Assembly: GCA_036320915.1 (NCBI GenBank)
Contig: JAXBDG010000020.1
Coordinates: forward strand, 124,001-188,000
Reading direction: 5' to 3'
DNA from: Linnemannia elongata
Lineage: Eukaryota; Mortierellomycota; Mortierellomycetes; Mortierellales; Mortierellaceae
DNA: 64,000 nucleotides
Within the stretch, counting starts at the first letter, position 1; each line of letters begins with the position of its first letter. The position numbers and the translations under genes were made by a program. Under the pieces are notes generated by a model. The model ran no database searches, was not told where the DNA came from, and worked only from the letters and a program-made list of their open reading frames with translations. This document shows positions 12,476 through 25,798 of this stretch, piece after piece.

Positions 12476-14666
12476 GCTGTGTTGTGTTGTGCTGTGTTGG
12501 ATTCTTGGGTATTATTTCAGGAAATGAACCTAACATGACTTGTCTGTTATGTATAACGCAAATAGGTCAAGCCCGTCTCCAAGAAGGAGAAGTTGGGATA
12601 CTTGCAGGTCGGCGTTCAGCTCTACGGAGGTGGACTCTGGTGAGTGAAGAGTTCTTACCTGTCATGGAAACTAATTTAATTGAAAATATCTATCTGTACA
12701 ACTTACACTTATCAATTGACATTTTGACGAAATTAGGCACACCTGGTTCGACCGCGACTTGAGGTACATAATCGCAAGGGCTACAGGATCAATCTTGTCG
12801 TTGACATGGGCCATAATATCAAGGAGAACTTCGACTTACGCTTGTGCACATTGGCATTTTACATGAATAGTGTTGCTGGTCGCGTTGTTGTCCGCACCGA
12901 GGATGGCAAGTTGGAGAACCGTCTCGCCCGCATCGACAGGTAACCACCTCTCTGAACATCTAATGTCCTTGTCTTAGTGTTCAGTCTAAACTACCTAAGT
13001 CATCATGCTGAGCTTGTAATGTCTTTTTCATTTTTCAATAGACCTATTCTCCGTATCCCCACTTTGGCTATCCACTTGGACCGCTCCACCAGCGCCGATG
13101 GCTTCAAGTTCAACAACGAGACTCACCTAACCCCCATGATCTCGACCGTCACCAAGAGGTGCGTCCTTTTTTTCGAAATACGTGTGATGTTGGGGCAAAA
13201 TTGGAGGAGTCAACTACTTATCATTTGACTACTTTGTTAACCGACGAATAGCTTGACTGGTGAGCCTGCTAAGCCTCTTAAGCCCGACACTGAGATCAAC
13301 GGTGACATTCCTCTTGCCGAGAAGCACCAGCCCATCCTCATGAGCCTCCTCGCCGCCGAGTTGAACGTCAAGGGTAACATTTCATGTCTTCGAGCGAATT
13401 TTGGTGGTTCTGACCATCGTAATTTTTGCAGAGCATTGAACCTAACATCCCTTTCGACTTCTTCATTGACTTGATAGTTGACCAGATTCTCGACTTTGAG
13501 TTGTGCTTGTACGACACCCAGCCTTCGGCTATCGGAGGTGCCTACAACGAGTTCATCTTCTCAGGACGTCTTGACAACCTCATGATGTCTTACTGCTCCA
13601 TTGAGGTATGTCAGTCTGGTTGTTTGTGCAATTGACATATATTTAACATGTATGCGGAGAAAAATGCGAACCAACAGCTAACCGTGGAACAACTCCAAAT
13701 GAAAAAACCTAGGCTTTGATCAGGAGTTTGAAGAACGCCGACTCGTTGGCTAACGACCCCAACATCCGTCTCGTCTCGCTATTCGACAACGAGGAGGTCG
13801 GATCCAACACTGCCCACGGTGCCGACTCGAACTTGTTGCCCAGCACCTTTGAGCGTCTCAGCTTGGCCACCTACGACGGCGAGGCCCAGGCCAGCAACAC
13901 TCCCACTGCCTACTTGGAGGCTCTGCCCAAGAGTTACTTGATCAGTGCCGACATGGCCCACGCTGTTCACCCCAACTATTCTGAGAAGCACGATGATGGC
14001 CATCGCCCCCACATGCACAAAGGTGTCGTCGTCAAGATCAATGCCAACCAGGTATGTACTCTAGATGTCATTCGTACTGATATGAAAGCTTGACATCCAA
14101 GATAAAAGTGTTTGCGAACTAACAGCGCGTGGTTGCCTCCGACTTTGAAATTGAATAGCGCTACGCCACTACTGCTCCTACGACTGTTGTGTTGCGTGAG
14201 GTCGCCAAGAAGTACAACGTCCCACTTCAGGAATTTGTTGTCCGTAACGACAGTCCCTGCGGCTCCACCATTGGTCCCATGCTCTCTGCCAAGCTCGGTC
14301 TCCGCACCGTCGGTACGTCTTGGACTCCTCTGTTTTCGTTGCTTGAATATGTTTGTTTTACTTACTTTTGGGCTGCATGGTTCTAAATGCTCTTTTTAAA
14401 CTTTACTGGATGTAATTAGATGTTGGTAATCCTCAGTTGAGCATGCACTCTTGCCGCGAGGTCTGCGGTACCGAGGATGTTCCACTTGCCATCCAGCTGT
14501 TCGAGGTACATTCTCAGTTTTTTGCTTATGTTCCTCATAACCATTTTTGCTCAAATCTGCTTCTTGACGCCTTTAATAACATGAATTCAATTTTGTGCTG
14601 CACCCACTTTTCTAGGGTTTCTTCGAGGAGTTCCCCTCGGTCGATGCTCGCTTGACTGTCGACTAA
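11708..14666 (+). CDS. DNPEP: aspartyl aminopeptidase, M18 family (DNPEP/Ape4-like)
   Basis: Zinc aminopeptidase that removes N-terminal acidic residues. Twelve exons: 11708-11797, 12097-12381, 12566-12639, 12737-12763, 12871-12939, 13042-13158, 13252-13373, 13478-13605, 13713-14051, 14159-14312, 14420-14505, 14616-14666; 513 aa. M18 signatures are intact: [12 protein letters not shown] with the metal His, [23 protein letters not shown] with the catalytic and metal Glu pair, [24 protein letters not shown] and LSMHSCRE with the last His. Exon 4 is only 27 nt. Residues 1-27 are Arg/Ser-rich without acidic residues, like a mitochondrial presequence. An in-frame ATG at 11789 (residue 28) would give a 486-aa form of the usual cytosolic length, so two start sites are possible. 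Intron 2 holds a 59-nt T run. Confidence 0.93.
12416..12474 (+). repeat. poly(T) run, 59 nt, inside an aminopeptidase intron
   Basis: Longest homopolymer in the window. It lies in the 184-nt intron 12382-12565, as T on the sense strand, about 35 nt after the donor. Confidence 0.95.
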
Positions 14667-15793
14667 ACATGGATCAGGAAACATCAGGGTGAAAAACACA
14701 CAGAAACACGATACCAACACGATGCCTGGTCAACAAGATTAAAAAAAAAGTGCTTTTGGTTCTAAAATAGAGCCGTTGTTATATACAGCTGTTGTTTTGT
14801 TGTTAAGAGTGTAGGGATCGATATTTTTTATATATTATTCAAGGAATTTTTCATCCATTCAAGAATACGAGATCCGTCTCGCAACTAGTTAAAACTTGTG
14901 AAGATGTTCCCGGGGCCAACTCAAAGAGAGAAAGAGAGGGGGTTAGGAGGACCGCATCTTCTAGTAAAAGTCATTTTCATGCCCGCCTATGAAGCCGATG
15001 AAGGAGTGAATGGAAGGCGAAAGTAGGCCAAGTAATGGGACCGAAGAAAGTGGCTAGGAAGAAAGGAGATGGAAAGAAGAAATTGAAGCATTCTAGTGGC
15101 TGGCTGGTGATGTTTCATCTTCAGCGACCCATGGTAACTATAGGGCAGCGTCTTTCATGCTGCCCATACAGAATTAGCTGGCAGTGGCCCATCCTCAAGC
15201 CGTCACTGTCAGGTGTTATATCCTTGGGAGTTTGGTGTACTCTCTTTGCACAGATCAGGAAGCACATATAGCACATATAGCACATATAGCACATAAGGAC
15301 AAGTCAAATACGACAACGATGGAAGTGCATGATATATTTTCACAAGCTAAAAAGGGACAACCTCGCTGTGAACAAGGAAATGCACGATGTACTTCGCTAC
15401 TGATGTGGGACTATGTTACGAAGAGTAGGAGAACGAACTCTCAGCTCTCCAGTCTGGTATTTTTGAGGCGCAATTGGGGACAAAACAGTGAAGAGCGATG
15501 AAGGCAAAATAAGTAAAAAACAAAGAGTAGAAAAGTGAAATGATGGAATGGTTGGGAAGAAAAAAATAAGAGAAAACGGTCGAATAGTTGATTAGCTGTT
15601 TGTTTCGTACTTTTCTAAAATTACAGCACAATTAATGAAAACGCAAAGGAAGAGGGCGGTTGTCCAACAAAAAATGTCAACAAGGGTGTCAACAGGCAGA
15701 GGTCAAAGGTCCAACCCCTGTCATCCAATCCAGCCTAAGGTCACATTGGCGTACAACATGCTTCTACTCCCGCGGGGTTGTTGTCCGCGGTCC
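14667..15793. other. intergenic between convergent genes
   Basis: 3' flanks of the aminopeptidase (+) and the transcription factor (-). Apart from the 9-bp tandem repeat at 15261-15296 I see no gene; short open frames have no recognisable motif. Confidence 0.65.
15261..15296 (+). repeat. 9-bp tandem repeat AGCACATAT x4
   Basis: Four tandem copies (the last one differing at its final base) between two convergent genes. Confidence 0.9.
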
Positions 15794-18700
15794 CTACTTC
15801 GAACCCCGTTTTGGTCCACCGTTTCCACCGCCGTAACTAGTGTGAGAGTTGATGGACTGAGAAGCTGTTGCCTGGGGCTGATGTTGACCTTTGCTGCCAT
15901 GGGTGTTGTTAATGTTGTTGTTGCCACTGCTGTTGGACTTGGTGAAATTTCCTCCCTTGCCGCTTCCACCACCGCCGCCACCACCACCACCACCACCAGT
16001 GTTGTTGTTGTTACCTTTGCCTTTTCGCTTCGATCGACTCTTGGAGCGACCTCCTCCACTTCCGTGGCTACTTCCTCCATTGCCGCCGTTTCCACCTCCG
16101 TGACCGCTGCCGCTGCCACCACTATTATTGCGACTATGATGGTTGCTAGCTGACTTGGGGGCCGGGTCATTTGACGAGCCAGAGTTCGATCCTGATCCTG
16201 TACTGTCACTGTCAGCGCGATGACGGTTGCCGCCACTTCCACCTTGACCGGCCTGACCGCCTCGACCACCAGCGCCACCGCCGCCGAACTTGTGTTGACC
16301 ACCAGAGGCGCCACCGTGGCTGGTGTTTCCACCGGCACCACTTCCGTCATTACCACCGTTAGGGCCATGACCGCCTCCGCCATTGGGTGAGGGTCCGTTG
16401 CCGCTGCGGTACTTGTTCTTCCGTCGGCGACGACCACCGGACTGATGACTTCCAGCTGCGCTTCCGCCGTTGCTGGAACTCATGCTGCCACTGCGACCGC
16501 TACCAGTACTACCACCTCCGCTGCTACTACTGGAGTCGCCGCTTCCAGACTCCCGTGCCTGCTGGTGCGCTCGGTAGTGCTGCTGGCGAGCTTGAGTCTC
16601 GGCTTTGCTGGGGGGAGAAGTCGAAGAGGCTGGGCCAGACGAAGAAGTCGAAGACTCGGCCGATCCAGAGGGCGAGATGGACTTTTGACCACGAGAGGAC
16701 TTGCTAGGTGCTTCACTGCTGCCTCCGCTGCCATTGTCGCCACTGCCAGAACCGCTTCCGCTACCAGAGCCGCCCTCGGAGGATGCGCCGGCGTCCGGTG
16801 TCGGAGCCACTGCAGGGTCAGCAGAAGACGACCGAGAACCTGGGTTGTTGTCGGAAGAGGAACCTGACTCGTTCGAATTCGATACATCTTCGGTCGAGTT
16901 AGGAGACTCGGTGTTGGACGAACTTTCGTTGGAACCCTCCATCGAAGAACCTGCTGACCGGGACTGGCGGTTCGACCCTCCCGAAGACGACTGGCTGCTC
17001 TCAAATCGACTCTCTGAGGTAGCTCGACCTCCGGAAGAATCCCCTCCAGTGCTGGTTTCGCGACCAGAACTGCTGCCACGACTGCTCTCCTGCTGAGTGC
17101 TGCTGTTTGAGTTGCTGGTCGTGTTGACCAACGTCGTATTGGACGAAGTTGGCGAGAAGGGTCGGTTTTCCTGACGGTACACATTCTGGGGCAGAGGTGG
17201 GAGGAGAGTCGCAGATGGGTGTCGAACCTGCTCCATCTTGCGCTGTTGGTTCTGCTCCGCTTGGTGCTGTTGTTGTTGCTGCAGCTCTTGCTGAGGAGAC
17301 TTGAGAACATACATCGACGAAGCTTGCTGCTGCTGCTGCTGGTTCTGTCTCTGTTGCTGGCCGGCTCCTTGCTGTTGCTGCTGACCAGTCTGTTGCTGGG
17401 AGGGCAAGGTTTGTAATTGCTGTGCGCCTGACTGCTGTTGCTGTCGGTGATGGTGTTGCTGCTGTTGTTGTTGTCCAGAGTAGGTGTGGTGAACGCGAGG
17501 CGAATACATCTGAACATCATGACCCTGGTGCGCCACCATCTGTGGAGACAACATGGCCTGTGGAACTGCAAACTGAGGGTGCTGCTGCCAGACAAGTCCT
17601 GTTCCATCAAAAGCCGGCGCGCCGCCCTGAGATTGCTGAGGGATCGGCGCAGGGACATAGACGCCCATGGGTGTTGTGCCGTCGGCCGCATAGACATAGC
17701 CGTGGCCCTGAGTGTATGGGATCGACCGAGCAACATATCCAATATAGGGCACGGGTTGACCCTGACCCATAGGTGGCAAAGGCGGTAGAGTTGGCTGAGC
17801 CGCGTAAGTGAACGCATAGGGGTAAGGGTACCCGATGGGCGCATCGCCTTGTCGAAGGGGTGGGAGCTGATTGCCAACTCCTGGGACTCCAGTGTTGACT
17901 TGATCAATTCCTAACCAAGTTGCATTGACGGGGCTAGGAGGCACCATGACAGGCCCGCTCGGGATACGACCGCCCTGGTTGTTGTTGTAACTCTGAGATC
18001 GTTGCATGTTGACAGTGTCGCTACCGACAGAGTTACGGCGACTCTGATCGCCATTGTCGCCTTGCTCACCACTTCCAGGGCTGTTGTTGTTACTTCCGAT
18101 AGAGAAACCGCCTCGGTTTTGCTGGTTGTTGTTGTTATTATTGTCGCCGTACCAAAGATGTTCCGAAGTGTTGGAGGAACCTGTGAGGTGGGTCTGATTC
18201 TGTTTCTCAGTCGAGGAAGGGCCAGTCATGGGCAGGCCGCCAGTGTTGATGGCGTACGCACTGGCATTATCCTGGGTGGGCAAGTCAGGGTAATATCCTG
18301 CTGGCTCAAGTCCCAAGAGTTCGTCCAAGCTGGCGATCCCGCTCCTACCCGACAAGTCTGTGGTCCCCGTCTGTTGGCTGATGACTGTAGATACGGCACC
18401 CGAAAGATGTGGATAAATGGTAAAGGATTGATAATCGTCCGTTTCGTTTGTGTTGGAGTATTCCGAGGAAGAGGTGTCCAAAGTGCCAACAGACCAGTGT
18501 TGTTGACGTTGTTGAAAAAAGTTGGGTCGCGGACGAGGTTCAGAGGCGAGCAAGTCGTGGAGATCAAGTGCGTCGTGGGAGAGTGTAGCATTGGTAGGAA
18601 GTTGTGCAAGCGGGAGGTTAGTCTGCGAAGACAAAAGAACTCGAGTGCCTACTACTACTAAACTATTCGGTGTATTCAGAGAACAAGGTTCGTTACCAGA

Positions 18701-21700
18701 AGGTGCAGAATTCGTTGTTATCATCTCATCACTACCCGCCATCCCCGTCAGCGCACTCAGCGCCATCCTTGGGTCGAGATCCGGTGGGGTTGCCTCGGCC
18801 ATGTAGCTATCCTGCTGAAAAAAGCCCGGGGCTTGTTGCTGTGGCCGAGATTGCTGCTCCTGGTTTTGCTGCTGTTGGTGGGGTTGGTGTGGATGTCGGT
18901 GATCCTGACCTTGCTGCTGCAGCTGGAATTGTTGTCGGTCCGACTGCTTGCTGTGCTTCTTGGACGGAGCGCCGTCGCTCTGCCGCTTGTTGCGAACGAT
19001 GCTGTGCTCGGACAGATTGGAGTAGGGGGACTTGGGACTCATCGCACCAGATGCGACCTTGTTCCTGGCGATCGTGGGACTTTGTTGAGCAGTTGCATAC
19101 TGCTGCAGATGTTGATCCTGTTGCTGTTCCTGAGCAAACAAGACCTGCTGCCTTTGCTGTTGCTGCTCGTACTCCTGGTTCTGTTGCTCCTGCTGGTAAA
19201 GCTGAGCCTGCTGCAGTTGCAAAGTCTGCTGGTGGTGGTGTTGGCTCAACTCTGTCTGTTGTTTGCGATGTTGCTCGTGAAGAAGATCAAGTTCGCGTTG
19301 GTATTGCTGCATTTGGTACTGCTCCGACATGGCCGAATCCACTGGCAGATTCGTGAGATAGGACGCGTCGCCGATAGAAGACATTCGGGCGTTGGATCGC
19401 CCCTGATGCATTGCCATCTCCTCAGCAGCGTTGGGTGTGAATGGTCCAAGGTCTGCGTTACTCAGCATTGAGGCGATGGAGGGTGACCCACTGGGTCTCC
19501 TTGGCTGAACAAACTGCTGCTGTTGTTGTTGCTGTTGCTGCTTGGCCTGTTGCTGTTGATCCAGTTGCTGTTGTCGAAGTCGTTGTTGGTACTGCTGATA
19601 CTGTTGGAGCTGGGTATCCTGCTGATCTGGTCGTTGCTTGGGCGACTGGTGAGTTGAGTCCAAAGATTTCTGCAACTGCTGTTGCTGAGACTGCGACTGT
19701 TGAGGGTCAGGTCCAGAGGACAAGTTGAGCGCCACCACGGATCTAGTCCCGCTGGGCGTTTGGAAGGGCAGCTTGATCGAGAAGGGTGCGATCGTGAGGG
19801 GACGGTGCACTTCCTCGCGTGCCCAAGCCAAGTCCTCTGCACTCAAGAACCGCTGTGGGAGATAACTGTCGATGATGGATCGTAACAGGGGCCTCTCAAC
19901 CGAGAAGCGACAGCAACTCTCGAGAATACGGAGAAGAAGAGCCAGATAGTACAAGTCTGTCTTGGACGAGATGGGTCCCTTGGAGAGTGTTGCCGGGATA
20001 TTGGTCGACGTGGTTGGGATCCCCTCCTCCGTGGGTGTGCGAACTAATAGGGAGTGAATCAATTAGTGAACAATCATTAGCACTGATATATGCATTTTAG
20101 AACAAGACATCAGAAGACACATCAAAAATAAGGTAAGTATAAAGTGGTCTTACCATCCATGGAATCGGTGCCTTTCGAAGGGTCCAAGGATCCCTTGGGA
20201 GAGACAAGGACGAACCGGTGGACAGTAGCAGCGGCGCAAAGAGAAAAGTGAATCGAGTTGAACAACTGTCTGTACGAACGCTGCTCCGTCACCATGGTCT
20301 CTGCAATCTCGGAAATGGCCACTGCCGACTCGCGGCATCGGCTCAAGGGTGACTGAAGAGTCAGCGGCAATGCTGGCGCGAGGTTGCTGTTGTGAAGGAA
20401 GGGCCGGTAGAGCATGATCCTGGCGGTGTGGTACAACAGCGCATAATAACCGACGGCACTCGGCTCAGGAGCATTACTGTCCATCGCTAATCGTTGTGCA
20501 ATGTCAGGGGTACCTGGTTTGCTGCCGGCAGTTGATCGTCTCCGCTGGTGAGGGTATGGGCTTGTATTCTTGCGGGTGGGCGTATTGGTTGCGCTGTCCA
20601 GTGAGATGGGCGTCGGCAACGATGTCTCCTGTGAGTCGTTTCCTGTCGTGGGCATAGACGCGATCCATGCTGATAGGGACTGATCCAGATGGGAGAATAC
20701 CGCTGAAGAGCACGTTGCGACGTTGGTGGATGTGTAGAGGTGGAGAATGATCTTGCCAAGAATTTTGGACAAGTCAGTCATATGGCAGAAGGAGTCGATA
20801 TAGAATTTTTCGCTCGGATCCACGCTCGTTGGGTAGTCCACCACACAGTCGACATCGCTAATAACCTGTTGAGAAGGAGAACAATACATATTCAACTCGG
20901 TTAGAGAAAAAAAATGAAGCAGAAAATACTTATTATTGTGTGGTACAGAAAGGATGACCTTACCATTGGCTTGCCAAGAGCAGCTGAAGTCCAGCGATCT
21001 GCCTGGTAGCATGACCACCAGATGGTCTTTCGGATCTGAACCTCGCGCTCATCCATGTCCTTCAGTCTCTTAGGATCCAAAGGTCGATTGAGTCCGATCT
21101 CCTGCGCCATGCGGATAGCCATGCCAACGTACATGAAGCGGAGGCTAGCGCGACCCGTCTGCACTTGACACCAGTATAGGATCAAGAGCGCCTGAAGTGT
21201 CGACATGGAGGGCATATCGAATCGGTCCTGAAGCAAGATACGGGCATGAGTCAGGAACTGCTCGCCAATGGTCGAGAGGTTTCCGGGTTCAGCACAGAGA
21301 CCCTCGTGATCCGAGTACTTTGCGCCAGCAGCGCAGATGGCGACAAGCAAAAGTGGGTCTGGAGGTGACGCTGGATCCTTGAGCTGGGCGAGAAACTTTT
21401 GTTTGTCGACGATCATCCAGTGGTGGTGAAAGCACTCGAAATAAACATGCACCAAGTACTGAATGACACTCTTGTTGGTGATGACAAAGCCGAGGGGAGT
21501 CGATTGGTCAAGGAAAGAGGTGACAGTGGGGTCTTTTTGGAAGGCCGAGTGGTGTTGATCGGGGTCAGTATGGTCAGAGTTGAGAACAGTAAATGTTGGA
21601 AACACCGGAGAAGCCAGAGTCAGGTTGAGTTGATCCATACCCATCAAAACAGCACCACCTCCTGGTCCTGTTATGGGTGAGGTGTTGGATTGTGTAGCTT

Positions 21701-21901
21701 GAGTGTACTTGGATACATTGGGGATGGTAACAGAGTTGACAAGGATGTGATACAGATCGGGCATAGTCGTGTCACGGTCGAGGACAAATGAACCCATGGG
21801 CTTCGCCAAGTTGGGTGCCGCCGCCGTGTCCGAGGGAGGGCGTTGCTGATCCTTGCTTGGAATCCGTGGAGGTCCGAGTGGTTGTTGTGGTTGCTGCTGC
21901 C

Positions 21902-21988
<87 letters not shown>

Positions 21989-23444
21989 GCATCATTGGCT
22001 GGTCGATAAATAGGTCCTTGGCAGGCAAAGTATCCTTCCGCCGAGAAGTCGAATGAGGAAATGATCCGCTGGCAGCATCCTTGGTGGACGACCGGCGTTG
22101 TTGACGAATCTCTTTGGCGGCCTTGACAGAGTTGCTCGGCGGATTAAATGTTAAAGGTGGGTCGGCCGTAAGGTGGTGGCGCTTGGAAGGCATCTTGGTA
22201 GAGGCAGAGCTTGGTGTCGAGACTGGCGTGTCTTCGGCAGGAAGATTCTTGCTGGGTTTTGACTTGGTGACCTTGGCTGCTGGTGACTGAGGAACCTCGA
22301 TGTAAGAGCATTCGAATCCGAGTCGCTGGCAACGCTGGCAGGTTGGTTGGCCGTCACATTTGATCTTCTTCTTGCGGCAGGCCAGACAAGCGTTGTAGAC
22401 CTTGATCCTCCAGGGATGTGTCTGGGCGTGGACTTGATTTTGGTTAAGTTGCTTGGAAGAAGGTAATGTTGGGGGGAGCTGTTGCTGCTGCTGTGCTTTC
22501 CTCACCGGCTCTGCAGGGGCCAGCATCGGCTCGGTGACGGCATTGTGAGGCTGTCCCATGGGTGCGATGGCCGCAACGTGTTGTTGGTGCTGAGCGGGCG
22601 ATGCGTAGTAGTTGAGGGGAAGGGCAGGCGGGTGCGAGGGTTGTTGGTACTCAGGCCAGTAGGGGTTGGCGGGGACGAGGGAAGAAGCGCCTGGATCGGG
22701 ATTGGGATTCATGTAGGCGTTAGAGCTCGAGTGGCGAGGGTTTGCCCTATTCGATGATGATGATGATGATGATTGACCAGGAAGTTGCTGGTTAGTGTCG
22801 AGTGTTTGGGTAGGGAGAGTGGTGGTGTGGGTTGAGAGGCGATCGATGTTGTTGTTGTCGGTGTCCATCTTGTTCTGCCGTCGACTTTGTCTTGTCGGGA
22901 GGTGGAGCTTGGAAGCTTCAGGATCGTCGGAGGAGGGTGGAAGGGTGGGATGACTATGGCTATGGGTACGTGTTCTACTTGAGTGATGGATATCTGAATT
23001 GACGTGGTGGTGTCCAGGGAAACTATTGTGACTATGTGTACTACGACGATTCTGCTGCTGATGTACTTGTTTCAAATGTCCAGGTGGTAAGGAAGGAGGG
23101 TGTGGACGTAGGTGATGGAGATTATCGTTGGCGTTGGGGTGTGGTAGGGAAGAAAGGGTGGGCGAGCCAACAGGCGAAGGTGAGGAGTCGTCGGCGGAAG
23201 AGGTAGAGCGGTGAGGGGGGATGGAGGAGGAAGAGTGTTGGTGTGGACGGTGCACTAACCCAGGAAGCTGGTTGCTAGGATGCATTGGGTGGCCGCGGTG
23301 TTGAGAAGGACGGGCGAGATTTACAGATGAACTGAAGTCGGCGGCTTGTTGTTGTTGTTGGTGGTGTTGCAACTGTGGTGGTGGTTGTTGTTGCTGCTGC
23401 TGCGGCGGCTGTTGGGTAGAGGATCTTCTTGAGGCTGGTGACAT
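15794..23444 (-). CDS. giant Zn2Cys6 fungal transcription factor
   Basis: DNA-binding regulator of unknown targets, about 2480 aa. Exons: 23444-20964, 20865-20154, 20043-15794. The N-terminal 350 residues are Q/H/S/P-rich. The binuclear zinc cluster spans C353-C379 with spacing CX2CX6CX5CX2CX6C and basic KKKIKCDG. A pure (CAG)16 tract encodes polyglutamine before the fungal-specific TF middle homology region (about residues 640-960; VHVYFECFHHHW, AICAAGAKYSDHEG, AQEIGLNRP, RKTIWWSCY), which runs across the first intron. Conserved helical sequence continues to about residue 1125. The last 1350 residues are low-complexity: glutamine-rich, then N/S/G-rich, ending in a polyglycine-rich basic segment. 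ATG 23444 is used because an in-frame TAA lies just upstream. The long tail is one open frame, so I keep it in the gene. No ortholog is recognised by name. Confidence 0.88.
21939..21986 (-). repeat. (CAG)16 polyglutamine-coding repeat
   Basis: Sixteen pure CTG units on plus, CAG on the coding strand, followed by CAA-rich codons. A likely length-variable polyQ tract between the zinc cluster and the middle homology domain. Confidence 0.95.
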
Positions 23445-24581
23445 GGGTAGCGTGGCCACTTATCCTTGACTTGTTAAAGATAGCAACTTGAAGGGAAGAA
23501 AAGATCGATCGATTGGTCGAGGTGGTGTGTGCTGCTGCTTTTCCGTTTGACCTAGGGAAAAAATAACGAATAGGTTGCAAGGGGGAGGAAGAAAAGAACA
23601 AATAAGAAAAAAGGAACCAAGGGGAGTTCAGGGAACAGAGGCTAGTGTCAGTTGCAGGTTCAGCTGATGTTGATATTCAACTGGAAGATATGAAGAGGAT
23701 GAGGAGGTATGGCGCTAATGGTGTTGCATGCTCTCCGATTGGTGAGATATGTGTATGTGAATGAGAAGGAGAACTCTTATGAGGAAGGAGAGGCATTGGT
23801 TGGGGTGTGCGCTTTTTGTTGTTGTTGTGGGCAGGATGAGAGGGATTGACTGGCGAAAGGAAGAAGAGGGACACACAACAGGTGATTCTTTTCGAGTGTG
23901 GATATGAACAGAATGATGACTTGAGGAACTGAACTGGAGTGAGAAAGTGGAGAGTAGCGTAAACAACAAGCAAGGACTGATGGTATATGAAAGCAAGCAA
24001 AGATAAGAAAGGGTTGTTGTTCAAAAAGGGAGGAAGAAGAGAGAGGGAAAAAGACGAAGAGTGAGAATGAGAAAGAAACAAACGAAGAGTTGTGGTTCTG
24101 TTGTTGCTTTTCGTTGTCTTGGATACACAAACAGGTCAATTCTTCCCTGTGCGTAAGTGTGTGTGTGTATATTATGCATGTGTGCTCTCTCTCCCGATTT
24201 TTTTTTTTTTTTCTTTTCCGCATATCAAAACAATGAAAAAAAAAAAAAAAGAAAAAAGAAAAAAAAAAAAATGTCCCCGAAGAATAATACCTCGGTGGGA
24301 CACAGAAAAATGAGGTCGACTGTCGACCAGTGAAAAGCTGAGAAGGATGGCAGTCAAGGTCCAGAGTCAAGTCAAATCAAGTCAAGTCGCATCCAGAAAG
24401 TCATAGAGGGTGTACTTGTCCGAGTTGGGACAGAGAGACAGATCATCACAACAAAGCCCTCCCATTGAATACCGTCAACTGGATAAAGAAGGAGAAGCGC
24501 GAGAATGAAGAGTAAAAGGTGAAGAAGGAGAGAGGAATACGAGATGGATGGGGACGATGGTTAAAGAGTATTCAGGCACCG

Positions 24582-24611
<30 letters not shown>
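24582..24611 (+). repeat. poly(A) run, 30 nt
   Basis: A run on plus, so T on the sense strand of the downstream minus-strand transcription factor. Confidence 0.95.
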
Positions 24612-24613
<2 letters not shown>

Positions 24614-24769
24614 TGAAAGGGGAGCTGATCGATACCACCACGGGCCCAGGAACTGGGAGGGGGAGCGAACAGGGTAGAAGACGAAGGAGCGTATTGGTAA
24701 GGGCTGTAGATGATAGAAAAAAAAGGATAGAAGGAATGGATATAGTGTGTGGGTAGGTAAAAGGTGGGA

Positions 24770-24772
<3 letters not shown>

Positions 24773-24802
<30 letters not shown>
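24773..24802 (+). repeat. (AG)15 microsatellite
   Basis: Fifteen perfect AG units. Confidence 0.95.
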
Positions 24803-24807
<5 letters not shown>

Positions 24808-25696
24808 AGAGGAGAGAAGAGAAGGAAGAGAGAAGGGGAAGGAAAGGGGCGAGATGGGGGTTTTTTTCGTTGTTATTTGTTGTTGTGTGTTGCATATGAG
24901 TACGTGTGTGTGGCACACAGTACCAATGTTTTCTGTAATTGAGTAATTGACAACACGAGAAGAGATCCATCCCCGCCCTACTCAAAATAAAGTTGTAATT
25001 CAGTCATCCATGCCAGGGAAATATGGTGATGCTTCCTTCATCTGCACCTGTTCTTCTGCCTTTGTCTTGATTAGAATGGAATGGACTTAACTTGACGGCA
25101 CTTCACTCTTTCTCATCTTTTTTCATCCTTGCCTCTTCTTTCCCTATTCTTTCGCCAATCGCTCACTCGCTCTCACCCCACCGAGGCCTCATCATCCATC
25201 GTAAAAAAACATCAACAAAGAAATTGAAGAAGCGCCCGATTCAATACCCCGATTGAATCACTATCAGCCCCCCGATCCAAGACCGAGTCAACACATCCAA
25301 TCAGCCATCACTGATGGTTTGAAATTTAAAATAGAGAGGGTCTACTTTCTTGTTTTTTTTGCACTAGTGAGTCCCTTGCTTGCCTTGATTTCTTCTCTCC
25401 ACACGCAGAGCATGCTGGAAACATCTAGGACCCTTCTTCCTTCTTATTACCTCTTATTCATTCTAACTTCCCTCAACCGACGACTGACTTGACACTCGAA
25501 CACAAGACTTGTCAAATCCAGCCCAACTGACCATCTCCCTTCAACTCAATGGACTAATGAACCCTGGACCCAAGACATCCATCGAAGAGAACTGAACTGA
25601 GCGAGCGAAAAGAATAAATGCTCAAAAAGGAAAAAAAATCGTACGTGAAAATGACATCAACCCAGCAATCGCGGTAATGCACTTGTACAAAACTGA

Positions 25697-25722
25697 TCTC
25701 TCTCTCTCTCTCTCTCTCTCTC
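25697..25722 (+). repeat. (TC)13 microsatellite
   Basis: Thirteen perfect TC units, about 25 nt before a TTG repeat. Confidence 0.95.
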
Positions 25723-25745
25723 TTGAGTCTATTTTTTTTTATCCC

Positions 25746-25798
<53 letters not shown>
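25746..25798 (+). repeat. (TTG)n microsatellite, about 17 units
   Basis: 53 nt of perfect trinucleotide repeat outside any recognised gene, with no sign that it is coding. Confidence 0.95.

Noticed and set aside
15261..15296. four short tandem repeats as a CRISPR-like array
   Set aside because: Units are 9 bp without spacers, in a eukaryotic genome; a simple minisatellite.
16480..17907. 475-codon minus frame overlapping the transcription factor
   Set aside because: Alternative frame of the biased low-complexity tail; composition follows from CAG/GGC-rich codons shifted by one base.
23444..23459. start of the transcription factor at GTG 23459
   Set aside because: Not an ATG, and a stop codon lies immediately upstream in frame; ATG 23444 is the first plausible start.
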